Positions 33,608 through 42,299 of a DNA stretch of 64,000 nucleotides are shown piece after piece (the stretch's first letter is position 1; each line of letters starts with the position of its first letter). Source of the stretch: Brevibacillus migulae (lineage in GTDB: Bacteria; Bacillota; Bacilli; Brevibacillales; Brevibacillaceae); NCBI RefSeq assembly GCF_004521915.1, contig NZ_SDKD01000004.1, positions 186,001-250,000 of the forward strand, in the 5' to 3' direction. Made by a program: the position numbers and the translations under genes. The notes under the pieces were generated by a model. The model searched no databases, was not told the origin of the DNA, and saw nothing but the letters and a program-made list of their open reading frames with translations.

Positions 33608-34891
33608 ATGGCAGATTTTTTGTCGCTCGGCATTCGTCCGAAAATCAATGAAGTGCTGCGGGAAAACGGGATCGCCTCGCCGACCCCGATTCAGGAAAAA
33701 GCAATTCCTGTGGCGATGGGCAGGAAAGATCTGATTGCCCAAGCGCAAACCGGTACTGGGAAAACATTGGCCTTTCTCCTGCCCATTCTGGAAAAGGCCG
33801 ATCCGCTGCGCCCCGATGTGCAGGCGTTAATTGTAACCCCCACTCGAGAGCTGGCTTTGCAGATTACAAGCGAAGCGGAGAAGCTGGTGCGTCATCTGGA
33901 AGGACTCCATGTCCTGGCTGTTTATGGCGGGCAGGATGTGGAACGGCAAATGCGCAAGCTGAAAGGCGGCAGACAGATCGTCATCGCGACACCAGGTAGG
34001 CTTTTGGATCATCTGCGCCGTGGCACCATCCAGCTTGGCGATGTGTCGATGCTGGTGCTAGACGAGGCGGATCAGATGCTGCATATGGGCTTTCTGCCGG
34101 AAGTGGAGGAGATTTTGAAACAAGTTCCGGCTGACCGGCAGACAATGCTGTTTTCGGCGACGATGCCGCAGTCTATCCGCAGGCTGGCCGTCACTTATAT
34201 GCGATCGCCGGAGGATATTCGTGTCAAAAGCACGACCATTACCGTAGAGAAAATCAAGCAGCTGGTGGTGGAGACGACGGACCGGGCCAAGCAGGCAACC
34301 CTGCGGAGTTTGCTGGATCGCTATCAACCGTTTCTCGCCATCATTTTTTGCCGGACCAAGCGCAGAGCCAGCACCCTGAACGAAGCGCTGCTGCAGCACG
34401 GCTACCTGTCGGAGGAGCTGCATGGCGATCTCTCGCAAGCAAAAAGGGAAGATGTAATGAAGCGTTTCCGGGAAGCGAAAATCCAGTATCTCGTCGCGAC
34501 GGATGTGGCCGCACGGGGTCTGGACGTAGAGGGTGTCACCCATGTATTCAACTACGACATCCCGCATGATGCGGAAAGCTATATTCACCGGATCGGCCGG
34601 ACGGGGCGAGCGGGGGAACAGGGGCTTGCTGTGACCCTTGTGGCGCCAAAGGACCGGATGTATCTCGACTTGATTGAAAAAGGGATCAATCTGACCATCA
34701 AGCGGGAAAAGATCGAGGGGGAGCACCCGCCGGCTGCGCCTGAAAAAACGCATGCCCAACGTACAAGAGAACAGCCGCATGGAAAGAACCGGAAGCAGGT
34801 GCCGTCGGCCAGGGACAAGAAACGACCTACCCCAAAGCCTGGCCGTGCCAACAGGCAGAAAGCCAACCAGCGCGGCGGCCGCTCGAGATAG
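33608..34891 (+). CDS. DEAD-box ATP-dependent RNA helicase
   Basis: 427 residues from ATG 33608 behind AGAGGTGG. All core motifs are present: Q motif ([10 protein letters not shown]), I AQTGTGKT, Ia PTRELA, II DEAD, III SAT, and [10 protein letters not shown]. The C-terminal tail after about residue 375 is Lys/Arg/Gln-rich (ending [10 protein letters not shown]) and probably contacts RNA. It resembles the CshA/CshB group used in ribosome assembly, mRNA turnover and cold adaptation. The cold-shock neighbours agree, but which paralogue it is cannot be decided. Confidence 0.93.
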   Translation: MADFLSLGIRPKINEVLRENGIASPTPIQEKAIPVAMGRKDLIAQAQTGTGKTLAFLLPILEKADPLRPDVQALIVTPTRELALQITSEAEKLVRHLEGLHVLAVYGGQDVERQMRKLKGGRQIVIATPGRLLDHLRRGTIQLGDVSMLVLDEADQMLHMGFLPEVEEILKQVPADRQTMLFSATMPQSIRRLAVTYMRSPEDIRVKSTTITVEKIKQLVVETTDRAKQATLRSLLDRYQPFLAIIFCRTKRRASTLNEALLQHGYLSEELHGDLSQAKREDVMKRFREAKIQYLVATDVAARGLDVEGVTHVFNYDIPHDAESYIHRIGRTGRAGEQGLAVTLVAPKDRMYLDLIEKGINLTIKREKIEGEHPPAAPEKTHAQRTREQPHGKNRKQVPSARDKKRPTPKPGRANRQKANQRGGRSR

Positions 34892-34976
34892 CAAAGATTT
34901 CGTACATAAGATACCTGATCAACTTTCGCCCTGCTGGAGCCGGATCATCCTTCAGGGCAATTTGTCTTGTTAATTA

Positions 34977-35825
34977 TCAAGGATGGATGCTTTCATCCGC
35001 AGCCAACTCTCCCATGTACTCTCTTCGCATGATTCTGATATTTTCCTCGTGACACTCTTTGGTGAAACTGGAGGGAAAAGCGTGTTCCTCTCCCAGTTTT
35101 TCCAACGCGGCTTCATCGCCGTGGATTACGGCCTCTTTTAAACGGCGGAGATGATCCGTGGCCAAATGGATTCTACGGAACATTTCCGAGCGGTTTGTGG
35201 TATGCTGCCCGTGCCCGGGAATCAGCAGACGGATATCATGATTTTGCAAAATCTCAGCGGCTCTTTGCATGGTGCTTTCATAGGCAGCCGCACTGTGGTA
35301 AATGAAGGGTAGCTCGAAGTCGGACAAATAATCACCGGCTATGAATACACCCAATGAATCGATAATCGTGAAGAGGCTGTCCTCGCTATGTCCTGGCGCT
35401 TTGTAGAAGGTCAATGACGTATTTCCGATGGCTAGCTGTTGTCCGTCTTGTGCAATGACGAAATCGAGCTGGGGGAATTCAATCGGGTAATCACGTGTAA
35501 TATAGTAATTCGCATCGAACTCACGGATCAGATTTACCTTGCGTTCCTTTTGAGGGTGGCGCTGCAACTCCAGGCTGCCAATCGTTTTTGCCCCGGGGAA
35601 AGCCTGGTAGCCAATCACATGATCGTAGTCCCCATGCGTGAATAACAGGTAGCAATCTCTGCTGCCTTTGATCGAGTCAACATGGGCCTGTATCTCACGG
35701 ATCTCACTCGGCAGCCATGTCGGATCCACGATCAGGATCGCTTCATCCAACGCAATGACAGTAGAAGTGGTCTGAAACAAAGCGCTTTGGTAAACCGTAA
35801 TGTGCCCTTGGGAAAATTGAATCAC
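34977..35825 (-). CDS. MBL-fold metallo-hydrolase
   Basis: 282 residues from GTG 35825 (AAGGAGG upstream). LLFTHGDYDHVIG supplies the HxDxDH metal ligands (first His followed by Gly-Asp); APGHSEDS, AGDYLSD and IPGHGQHT provide the remaining ligands. A QRC/glyoxalase-II-like hydrolase distinct from the one at 4334. The C-terminal 60 residues are helical and charged. It is convergent with the RNA helicase gene and divergent from recQ. Substrate unknown. Confidence 0.83.
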   Translation of the reverse strand: MIQFSQGHITVYQSALFQTTSTVIALDEAILIVDPTWLPSEIREIQAHVDSIKGSRDCYLLFTHGDYDHVIGYQAFPGAKTIGSLELQRHPQKERKVNLIREFDANYYITRDYPIEFPQLDFVIAQDGQQLAIGNTSLTFYKAPGHSEDSLFTIIDSLGVFIAGDYLSDFELPFIYHSAAAYESTMQRAAEILQNHDIRLLIPGHGQHTTNRSEMFRRIHLATDHLRRLKEAVIHGDEAALEKLGEEHAFPSSFTKECHEENIRIMRREYMGELAADESIHP

Positions 35826-35954
35826 GAGAACAACCTCCTTTTATGGTGTATTCTGACATCAGTGAAGAAACCTTTGCAAGGCATATTTCTCTTTTGTTAT
35901 TAATGGTAGTATGAGAGGAAAAGCTCGCGTTACTGGAATGAAGGTGAATGAATC

Positions 35955-37751
35955 ATGCTGCAACAAGCCAAGCAAATCTTAGCGCAATACTTCGGATATA
36001 CATCTTTTCGCAAAGGACAGGAGCAGATTGTAGAAAGCTTGCTTTCCGGGCAGGATACGGTTGGCATCATGCCGACTGGCGGCGGAAAGTCGATTTGCTA
36101 CCAAGTCCCAGCGATGCTCTTTCAAGGAATCACGATCGTCATTTCACCGCTGATCTCACTGATGAAGGATCAGGTGGATGCCTTGGTAAACATGGGGATT
36201 CCGGCGACGCAGATCAATAGCTCGCTGGGGGCGAAAGAAGCATGGGACAGGCTGCGGAAGGCCCGTGACGGCGAATACAAGCTGCTCTACATAGCGCCGG
36301 AAAGGCTGGAGTCGGAAAGCTTTCTCGCTATGGTGCAGGAGCTGCCGATCTCCATGGTAGCAATCGACGAGGCTCATTGCGTGTCTCAGTGGGGGCATGA
36401 TTTCCGGCCCAGTTATCTGATGATTGCCAGCTTTCTGCAAGCGTTGCCGCAAAGGCCTGTCGTCGCCGCATTGACTGCGACGGCAACGCCGGAAGTGACC
36501 GAGGATATTCGCCGGCTGCTCATGATGTCAGACGAGCGGTTGGTCATGACCGGATTTGGCCGGGACAACCTCATCTTGTCCGTCCGCAAAGGGGAAGACA
36601 GACGAAGTTTCGTCTATGACTATCTGCAAGCCAATCGCGGACAAGCCGGGATTGTGTATGCGGCGACCCGAAAAGATGTGGATGAGCTGCAAGCGTATCT
36701 GCATAAGCGCGGTCTCTCGGTCACCAAGTACCACGCGGGTCTTGCCGAAGAGGAACGGGCACGCAATCAAGAAGCGTTTCTGTATGATGACGTCATGACG
36801 ATGGTGGCGACCAATGCCTTTGGGATGGGAATTGACAAGTCCAACGTCCGCTACGTCATTCATTACAATATGCCGAAGAATCTGGAGGCCTACTACCAAG
36901 AAGCGGGAAGGGCAGGCCGGGATGGCGAGACAAGCGAGTGCATTCTGCTGTTTCACCCGCAGGATATCCAGACGCAGACGTTCTTTATCGAGCAGGGGCA
37001 GGTCAGCGAGGAGCGTAAAGAGCACGAGTATAAGAAGCTCTACGCCATGATCGACTACTGTCGGACACCGCGGTGTCTGCAGCAGCACATTGTCCAGTAT
37101 TTCGGCGAGACCTCCGCAGAAGAGTGCGGCCGATGCGGCAATTGCACCAATGACTTGGAGCTGACGGATATCACCGTGGAAGCGCAGAAGATATTTTCTT
37201 GCGTAAAACGGATGAAAGAGCGCTTTGGGGCTTCTCTGGTCGCCCAGGTATTGAAAGCCTCGAAAAATAAAAAAGTGCTGCAATTCGGCTTTGACAAGCT
37301 GCCCACCTACGGTCTGATGAAGGAATATGGAGAAAAGGAAATTCAGGACCTGATCCAGCTGTTGATCGCGGAAGACTACCTCAAGGTAACGGAAAGCAAA
37401 TACCCGGTCGTCATGCTCGGAGAAAAGGCAATCCCGGTGCTCAAGGGCGAAGAGAAGGTATGGCAAAAAATCGCGATGCGCCCGATGAAGCAAGAAGAAA
37501 GCGACGACGGCCTGTTCGAGCAGCTCCGACAGCTGCGCAAGGAATTGTCCCAGAAGGAAGGCGTGCCTCCTTTTGTCATTTTCCATGACAGCACACTCAG
37601 AGAGATGAGCAGCGTGTGTCCGCTCGATCGGCAATCGATGCTGACCATCAAAGGCGTAGGATCTGCGAAATACGATAAGTATGGAGAGCGCTTTTTGGAG
37701 CAGATCAGGGCTTTTGCAGCAGAGAAAGAGACTGTGGCCAGTGAGGGGTAA
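35955..37751 (+). CDS. recQ: ATP-dependent DNA helicase RecQ
   Basis: 598 residues. Helicase motifs MPTGGGKSICYQVPA (I), DEAH-type DEAHCVSQWGHDFRP (II plus aromatic loop) and QEAGRAGRDG (VI); then the RQC zinc-binding cysteines CRTPRCLQQHIVQYFGE..CGRCGNC, a winged helix, and a C-terminal HRDC domain (about 520-590). This complete RecQ architecture matches B. subtilis YocI/RecQ in length. It unwinds DNA 3' to 5' in recombination and fork repair. The TrmB-like gene starts 9 bp after its stop. Confidence 0.95.
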   Translation: MLQQAKQILAQYFGYTSFRKGQEQIVESLLSGQDTVGIMPTGGGKSICYQVPAMLFQGITIVISPLISLMKDQVDALVNMGIPATQINSSLGAKEAWDRLRKARDGEYKLLYIAPERLESESFLAMVQELPISMVAIDEAHCVSQWGHDFRPSYLMIASFLQALPQRPVVAALTATATPEVTEDIRRLLMMSDERLVMTGFGRDNLILSVRKGEDRRSFVYDYLQANRGQAGIVYAATRKDVDELQAYLHKRGLSVTKYHAGLAEEERARNQEAFLYDDVMTMVATNAFGMGIDKSNVRYVIHYNMPKNLEAYYQEAGRAGRDGETSECILLFHPQDIQTQTFFIEQGQVSEERKEHEYKKLYAMIDYCRTPRCLQQHIVQYFGETSAEECGRCGNCTNDLELTDITVEAQKIFSCVKRMKERFGASLVAQVLKASKNKKVLQFGFDKLPTYGLMKEYGEKEIQDLIQLLIAEDYLKVTESKYPVVMLGEKAIPVLKGEEKVWQKIAMRPMKQEESDDGLFEQLRQLRKELSQKEGVPPFVIFHDSTLREMSSVCPLDRQSMLTIKGVGSAKYDKYGERFLEQIRAFAAEKETVASEG

Positions 37752-37760
37752 GGAGGCAGC

Positions 37761-38519
37761 ATGCTAGAGAAATTCGGATTTACACAGTATGAGAGCAAAG
37801 TATATGAAAATCTGTTAGCGAGTGAAGAGCCGCTGGATGCCACGCTGATCGTCAAACATTCCGGCGTACCGAAGGCCAAGGTATACGAAGTGATCTCGCG
37901 GCTTATTGAAAAAGGATACATTTTGGATTCCGTATCCGAAAAGAAAAAGCTGTACACAGCTTTGCCGCTGGAGCTGGTCATCGACAAATTGACCACCGAA
38001 TTTCAGGAAAGCATCGACCAATTAAAAAACAACCGGCCGAAAAAAGTGGTTGCCGATGATCGCGTCTGGAGCCTGAAGGTGGATTCGTCCATACGGGTGC
38101 AGTGCAGGCAGCTTCTTCAGGAGGCAAAAGAATCGATTCGCCTTTCCGTCTGGAAGGAAGACTTTGAGGAATACCTACCGATCCTCTTGGAAAAAGAGCG
38201 TAGTGGGGTAAGGGTGGAAGCGCTGGTCGTGGGTGAAGTTCAAGCAGATCTGGCCCATCTGCATATTTTGACCCCGAATGCTGAGCATCGCACTTTGGAA
38301 CGGTCACGTTTGCTCATTATTGATGACGAGGAAATTCTGTTTGCCGGTGTGGAGAACGACTCCTGGCAAGCGATGAAAACCAAGTCGAAGCCGTTTGTGA
38401 AGTTTTTTACGGAGTTTTACTATCATGATGTCACGCTGACGAGAGTTACTGCAAAATACGAAGAGATTCTCATGGGTGATGAGGAAGTAAGGAACTTGTT
38501 GATGCAGCTTCGTTATTAA
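37761..38519 (+). CDS. TrmB-family transcriptional regulator
   Basis: 252 residues. The N-terminal winged helix (FGFTQYESKVYENLLA, GVPKAKVYEVISRLIEKGYI) is the TrmB signature. The C-terminal half resembles the TrmB effector domain related to phospholipase D folds (LLIIDDEEILFAG). In archaea TrmB senses sugars; in Bacilli its targets are mostly unknown. It is translated immediately after recQ (ribosome site AAGGAGG inside the 9-bp gap), which suggests one transcript. Confidence 0.87.
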   Translation: MLEKFGFTQYESKVYENLLASEEPLDATLIVKHSGVPKAKVYEVISRLIEKGYILDSVSEKKKLYTALPLELVIDKLTTEFQESIDQLKNNRPKKVVADDRVWSLKVDSSIRVQCRQLLQEAKESIRLSVWKEDFEEYLPILLEKERSGVRVEALVVGEVQADLAHLHILTPNAEHRTLERSRLLIIDDEEILFAGVENDSWQAMKTKSKPFVKFFTEFYYHDVTLTRVTAKYEEILMGDEEVRNLLMQLRY

Positions 38520-38543
38520 GCAGAGGTATCAGAATAATACTAC

Positions 38544-38573
38544 GGCTCCGCCAAGTCTTTGGCGGAGCCTTTT
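38544..38573 (+). terminator. Intrinsic terminator after the TrmB-like gene
   Basis: GGCTCCGCC-N8-GGCGGAGCC perfect stem followed by TTTTG. Confidence 0.85.
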
Positions 38574-38628
38574 GTTGCAGCTACCTAGAAAAAGAAACCT
38601 TCTTACAAAGTGAGCGTTATTTCTTCGA

Positions 38629-38817
38629 TCATGCCCGTACGGAGCTCTCGAAATTACCTTTATGAGCGCCGTTACAGAAAGGTTTATTATCCGAGAGCCC
38701 GCATCGACAGAGGGAGACTTGTTCTTTTTTCTCAAAAGGTTTGCCCTCACCATCCATCAAAGTAAAGTCTCCACTCACACGCAAGGGACCATTATCGGCC
38801 ACTCTGATTTCTGCCAT
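38629..38817 (-). CDS. CDGSH iron-sulfur domain protein
   Basis: 62 residues from ATG 38817 behind GGAGGTGATAATA. SLCRCGLSDNKPFCNGAHKG gives the C-x-C-x9-C-x3-H ligand set of a mitoNEET-type 2Fe-2S cluster, with CNGAH in place of CDGSH. Such small proteins take part in redox or cluster transfer. It is alone on the minus strand between the TrmB-like terminator and the alpha/beta hydrolase. Confidence 0.9.
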   Translation of the reverse strand: MAEIRVADNGPLRVSGDFTLMDGEGKPFEKKEQVSLCRCGLSDNKPFCNGAHKGNFESSVRA

Positions 38818-38964
38818 TATTATCACCTCCAGTTAGTAATCATTTTGATCTCAGATCGTTATTTTCATAGCTGGAGGTGTCAGCAAAAAGGCAAATATTT
38901 GTGCAGGGGGCGGCGCAGGCTCAGCACATAAACAGGTGCAGCCAAGTGATCCACGGACCTTGGC

Positions 38965-39786
38965 TTATCGGAGTGAACGATGCTCTTCCACCCGATTCAG
39001 CCATTCGTTGACCAGCACGTTGAACAGCTGATTTTGTTCAATCTGCAGGTTATGGCCAGCACGATCCAGTACGGCATAGCTGGCACGGCTGTAAGTCTTC
39101 ATGAGCTTCCACTGATCCTGATAGCCCACGATGTGGTCTTGTCTGCCAGTCAGGATCAATACGGGTTTCTCGTAGATGGCTATCAGCTCCTCCGGAATAA
39201 AGCTGAGACCATAGCGCTGCCGAATCCGATCCAAAACCCGTTGATCCGCGATAGAAACACCCGAGAGGATCTCCGCTGCAAAGCGTTCCCAATTGTAACG
39301 GTCCTGAACGACATGCATGGTAGTAAACTCCTCGATTTGAGGATGTTGGAGATCGGCGAGGAACGCTTCGTCCTTGACCAGGACGGTAAAGGGCGGAAGG
39401 TCACGGCTATCCGGATTCCCAACCGGGCAGATCAGCAGCATGCCTTCGACTTGTTCCGGCCGTCTGGCTAAAAGCCCTCTGGATAGATAGCCGCCGTAGG
39501 ATTCGCCTGCCACGGCAAATGGCTGTCCAGGCAGGACCTTATCGACAAATTGCTCCACGACGGACAGCATATCATCCGAGCAGTCGAGCCAGTCTTCTCC
39601 TTTTGACTGTCCCATCCCCGGCAGATCCAGATAGATGCGCTGCCATCCCTCACGCTCCGCAAAAATTGGTTCCATGCATCCTGTCATCAGGCGAAGATCG
39701 CAGCTGAATCCGTGCAGCAACAGCATCGGTGTTCCTGTACCGTAAACCTCAAAATGGACAGTGATTTGATTCAATTTGCATTCCAT
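38965..39786 (-). CDS. Alpha/beta hydrolase
   Basis: 273 residues from ATG 39786 behind GGGGAGG. LLLHGFSCD (oxyanion region), the nucleophile elbow AGESYGGYLSR, the acid region ILTGRQDHIVGY and the catalytic His in RAGHNLQIEQ make a complete triad. Esterase, haloperoxidase-like or lactonase activity is possible. Upstream are two ATAGATRTCTAT palindromes. The same site precedes the marR gene at 41021, so the MarR protein probably represses this hydrolase. Confidence 0.85.
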   Translation of the reverse strand: MECKLNQITVHFEVYGTGTPMLLLHGFSCDLRLMTGCMEPIFAEREGWQRIYLDLPGMGQSKGEDWLDCSDDMLSVVEQFVDKVLPGQPFAVAGESYGGYLSRGLLARRPEQVEGMLLICPVGNPDSRDLPPFTVLVKDEAFLADLQHPQIEEFTTMHVVQDRYNWERFAAEILSGVSIADQRVLDRIRQRYGLSFIPEELIAIYEKPVLILTGRQDHIVGYQDQWKLMKTYSRASYAVLDRAGHNLQIEQNQLFNVLVNEWLNRVEEHRSLR

Positions 39787-39820
39787 TGCATGACCTCCCC
39801 ATCATGTTCCGAAGTGTATA

Positions 39821-39870
39821 CATAGATATCTATGCAAATGATCATAGCTAAATTTTACATAGATGTCTAT
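39821..39870. promoter_or_regulatory. Two MarR-type operators upstream of the hydrolase
   Basis: CATAGATATCTATG (39821-39834, perfect palindrome) and ATAGATGTCTAT (39859-39870, one mismatch) are 37 bp apart. A third copy, ATAGATATCTAT, lies at 41457-41468 in front of the MarR gene. Confidence 0.75.
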
Positions 39871-39902
39871 ATGTTTTTGTGGAAACAGCGACTGATTATT
39901 AT

Positions 39903-40056
39903 TGACAAATTTTTCTGAAATAAGTACATTTTTAATAGGACATAAGACTCATATGTTATGGAAATAGTTTGGTGTGATGAAAATATACCCTTACTTTGGG
40001 CGCTTGGGTGTATGGGAGCAAGTAGCGCAACCGACCAATGATATTGGTCTTTTTTT
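39903..40056 (+). promoter_or_regulatory. Promoter and structured leader with terminator before the chemoreceptor-like gene
   Basis: TTGACA-N16-TACATT at 39903-39930. The leader has a GCGCT...AGCGC hairpin, then GACCAAT-GAT-ATTGGTC at 40033-40049 followed by seven T, 85 nt before the coding start. AGATTGGTCC at 40079-40088 could pair alternatively. It looks like an attenuator; no known riboswitch class is recognised. Confidence 0.5.
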
Positions 40057-40141
40057 GTGCAACGAAGGCTCCGTCTAAAAGATTGGTCCAGACAAGTTTT
40101 CTGGTTCTGAGACAGCAAACATTTGAAAGCGAGGGCAATCC

Positions 40142-40975
40142 ATGACGAATTCTGCAATTTCACGACCAGCCATTTTAGACGCATTTCTTCAGGTAATTCC
40201 CATCATCCATGCGATGCTCCCGGATATGTCGATCGGACTGGCAAACAAAGAAGAATGGCTTGTTTATTTACCTGGCAGAAAAATAAACATCGGTGTAAAG
40301 GCAGGGATGAAAATAAATCCGAGTGAACCATTGGCAGAATGTCTACGGAATAAGGTCCAGATTGAGGCGGATGTGACTGAGGAATTTTTCGGTATCGCCT
40401 TTAAAGGGTTGGCTGCCCCTATTTTTGAAGGCGACGAGGTGGTAGGCGCCCTCGCAATCCAACTGCAGGAGCATAGCGAGAAGGAGCTGCGCAGAATCAG
40501 CGATCAGATCGTCGGCTCGATCACCCAAGCGAACCAAGGGATTACAAGCATCGCATCCAGTGCAGAAGGTTTGGCTCATATCAGTTCAACACTGCTGGAA
40601 CAGTCTAAGCAAGCAGCGCACGAGATGAAGCAAACCGACGAAGTCATCACATTCATCAAGCGGATTGCTGATCAGACCAATCTGCTCGGACTAAATGCTT
40701 CGATTGAGGCAGCTCGGGCGGGGGATATGGGACGGGGCTTTGGCGTCGTTGCCCAAGAAATCCGCAAGCTGTCCAATGAGACGGTGTCATCGACGGAGAA
40801 AATCCGCCATACGTTGTTGACCATGCAGCAATCGATCAGTGAGATCGCTGCATCGATTGAAAAGGTCGTTTCCGTCGGGCGAGATCAGGCGGAAGCAACC
40901 GAGGAAATCTCGAGTTTCATCAAAGAAATCGAACAAATGAGCAAGGAATTGAATAAATACGCAGCGGATCTGTAG
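40142..40975 (+). CDS. Soluble methyl-accepting chemotaxis-like signalling protein (YfmS-like)
   Basis: 277 residues with no membrane segment. The first about 110 residues form a small sensor-like domain ([18 protein letters not shown].., GAPI/GALAIQL segments). The rest is a coiled-coil chemoreceptor domain with the highly conserved tip [36 protein letters not shown], which contacts CheA/CheW. Length and layout fit B. subtilis YfmS, a cytoplasmic receptor. The methylation helices are much shortened, so it may not be adaptable. The leader contains a terminator (40033-40056). Confidence 0.88.
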   Translation: MTNSAISRPAILDAFLQVIPIIHAMLPDMSIGLANKEEWLVYLPGRKINIGVKAGMKINPSEPLAECLRNKVQIEADVTEEFFGIAFKGLAAPIFEGDEVVGALAIQLQEHSEKELRRISDQIVGSITQANQGITSIASSAEGLAHISSTLLEQSKQAAHEMKQTDEVITFIKRIADQTNLLGLNASIEAARAGDMGRGFGVVAQEIRKLSNETVSSTEKIRHTLLTMQQSISEIAASIEKVVSVGRDQAEATEEISSFIKEIEQMSKELNKYAADL

Positions 40976-40991
40976 GCTGATCGCCAAAAAC

Positions 40992-41023
40992 GAAAACCAC
41001 CTCTTGAAAAGAAGGTGGTTTTA
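40992..41023. terminator. Bidirectional intrinsic terminator
   Basis: AAAACCACCT-N10-AGGTGGTTTT stem between the convergent chemoreceptor and MarR genes; it overlaps the MarR stop codon. Confidence 0.85.
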
Positions 41024-41443
41024 CAATCTCCGGAAAATGCGCTCAAGCAACGCTTCAAGCTGTTCCTTTTCCGCTTCGTTCAGGTCCCCATAGATACGCT
41101 CATTCAGCTGTGTGGAAATCTGCTGAAAGATCGGCTGCAAGCTCCGTCCTTTTTCGGTGAGCCGCACCAGTGTTACTCGGCTATCCTCCTCGCTATGCGT
41201 TCTTTCCACATAACCCAGTTTCTCCAGCTTGTTGACCAGAACCGTGATGGTGGGTTGTGTCCGCCGGATTTTTTCAGCCAGGGTCTTCACCGGCAGTCCG
41301 TCTTGGTGATAGAGCACGGAAAGGACATCGCCGTGCGAGGAGACGATGTCGGTCACCCCGTTCTTCTCCAGCTCTGTGTTAATCATTTTATTTACGGAAT
41401 CGCGAATTTTACTGATCATGGAAGCAGCATGGTATCGTAGCAT
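41021..41443 (-). CDS. MarR family transcriptional regulator
   Basis: 140 residues from ATG 41443 (GTG 41449 is possible; the ribosome site is weak in either case). The winged helix is clear: VKTLAEKIRRTQPTITVLVNKLEKLGYVER (recognition helix), then SEEDSRVTLVRLTEKG (wing with the conserved DxR). A perfect ATAGATATCTAT palindrome at 41457-41468, 14 bp upstream, implies autorepression. The same palindrome stands in front of the alpha/beta hydrolase 1.6 kb away, its probable target. Confidence 0.88.
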   Translation of the reverse strand: MLRYHAASMISKIRDSVNKMINTELEKNGVTDIVSSHGDVLSVLYHQDGLPVKTLAEKIRRTQPTITVLVNKLEKLGYVERTHSEEDSRVTLVRLTEKGRSLQPIFQQISTQLNERIYGDLNEAEKEQLEALLERIFRRL

Positions 41444-41456
41444 ACCCACATCGTAA

Positions 41457-41468
41457 ATAGATATCTAT
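41457..41468. promoter_or_regulatory. MarR autoregulatory operator ATAGATATCTAT
   Basis: A perfect 12-bp palindrome 14 bp before the MarR start codon, identical to the core of the site at 39822-39833. Confidence 0.75.
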
Positions 41469-41489
41469 CCAAATGCAAGTCCGGAAACG

Positions 41490-41516
41490 AAAAAAGAGAG
41501 CGCAGAGGCTCTCTTT
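41490..41516 (-). terminator. Intrinsic terminator after deoD
   Basis: Minus-strand GAGAGCC/GCTCTC-type stem (GAGAGC-N6-GCTCTC) with TTTTTT. Confidence 0.75.
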
Positions 41517-41526
41517 CAATCCATCA

Positions 41527-42234
41527 TTATTCTTCGATCAACGCATCCAGTGCCATGACAATCATATCGTTAAAGGTCGTTTGCCGCTCTTCCGCAGTGG
41601 TCTCTTCCCCGGTAAAGATGTGGTCGCTGACGGTCAGAATGGAGAGGGCGTTGACGCCGTATTTCGCCGCGAGCGTATAGAGCGCGGTGGTTTCCATTTC
41701 GACAGCCAGTACACCATGGTCGCCCAGCTTTTTGACCATGTCCATGCTGTCCCGGTAGAACACATCTGCAGACAAGACATTCCCTACGCGAATCTCCAAG
41801 CCTTTTTGCTTTCCTGCTTGATAAGCCTTTTGCAGCAGCTCGAAGTTGGCGCATGGGGCGTAATCAAAGCCTGGGAATGCCAAGCGGTTGACGTTGGAAT
41901 CGGTGGAGGAGGTCATCGCCAAAATGACGTCGCGCACTTTGATGTCCTTTTGGATCGCGCCGCAAGAGCCTACACGCACCAGATTTTTCACGCCATACTC
42001 GCGGATCAGTTCATTCACATAGATGGAGATCGACGGAATCCCCATGCCTGTACCTTGCACAGACACGCGTTTTCCTTTGTAGGTGCCGGTAAAGCCGAGC
42101 ATGCCGCGCACTTCGTTGTAGCAAGAGATGTCTACTAAAAAGTTTTCCGCGATATATTTGGCGCGAAGCGGATCTCCCGGCAGCAGGATGCTTTCGGCGA
42201 TGTCGCCTTGTTTTGCATTGATATGGACACTCAT
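41527..42234 (-). CDS. deoD: Purine-nucleoside phosphorylase, DeoD type
   Basis: 235 residues, normal for the hexameric PNP-II family. [17 protein letters not shown] (phosphate loop), RVGSCGAI, the [12 protein letters not shown] substrate-binding segment (ribose-binding Glu) and ILTVSDHIF (catalytic Asp) are present. It cleaves purine (deoxy)nucleosides with phosphate to base and (deoxy)ribose-1-phosphate. The ATG has no strong ribosome site of its own but overlaps (ATGA) the stop of a 14-codon ORF that has one, so it is probably translationally coupled. It follows the PbuE-like gene. Confidence 0.95.
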   Translation of the reverse strand: MSVHINAKQGDIAESILLPGDPLRAKYIAENFLVDISCYNEVRGMLGFTGTYKGKRVSVQGTGMGIPSISIYVNELIREYGVKNLVRVGSCGAIQKDIKVRDVILAMTSSTDSNVNRLAFPGFDYAPCANFELLQKAYQAGKQKGLEIRVGNVLSADVFYRDSMDMVKKLGDHGVLAVEMETTALYTLAAKYGVNALSILTVSDHIFTGEETTAEERQTTFNDMIVMALDALIEE

Positions 42235-42275
42235 GATGGCATGGTCATACGAAGACGTTTTGCGTATCTTCCCAT
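42231..42275 (-). CDS. 14-codon ORF coupled to deoD
   Basis: Encodes [14 protein letters not shown]. The GGGAGGTGAAG ribosome site (around 42280-42290) is far stronger than any before deoD, and the TGA stop overlaps the deoD ATG as ATGA. A translation-coupling leader is the likely meaning; the basic peptide may have no function of its own. Confidence 0.55.
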   Translation of the reverse strand: MGRYAKRLRMTMPS

Positions 42276-42299
42276 GACCACTTCACCTCCCTCAATTGA

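Noticed and set aside
39930..40049. A c-di-GMP (GEMM) riboswitch in front of the chemoreceptor
   Set aside because: The conserved GACGCAAAGC core and the GAAA tetraloop receptor arrangement are absent; only a general terminator-containing leader remains.
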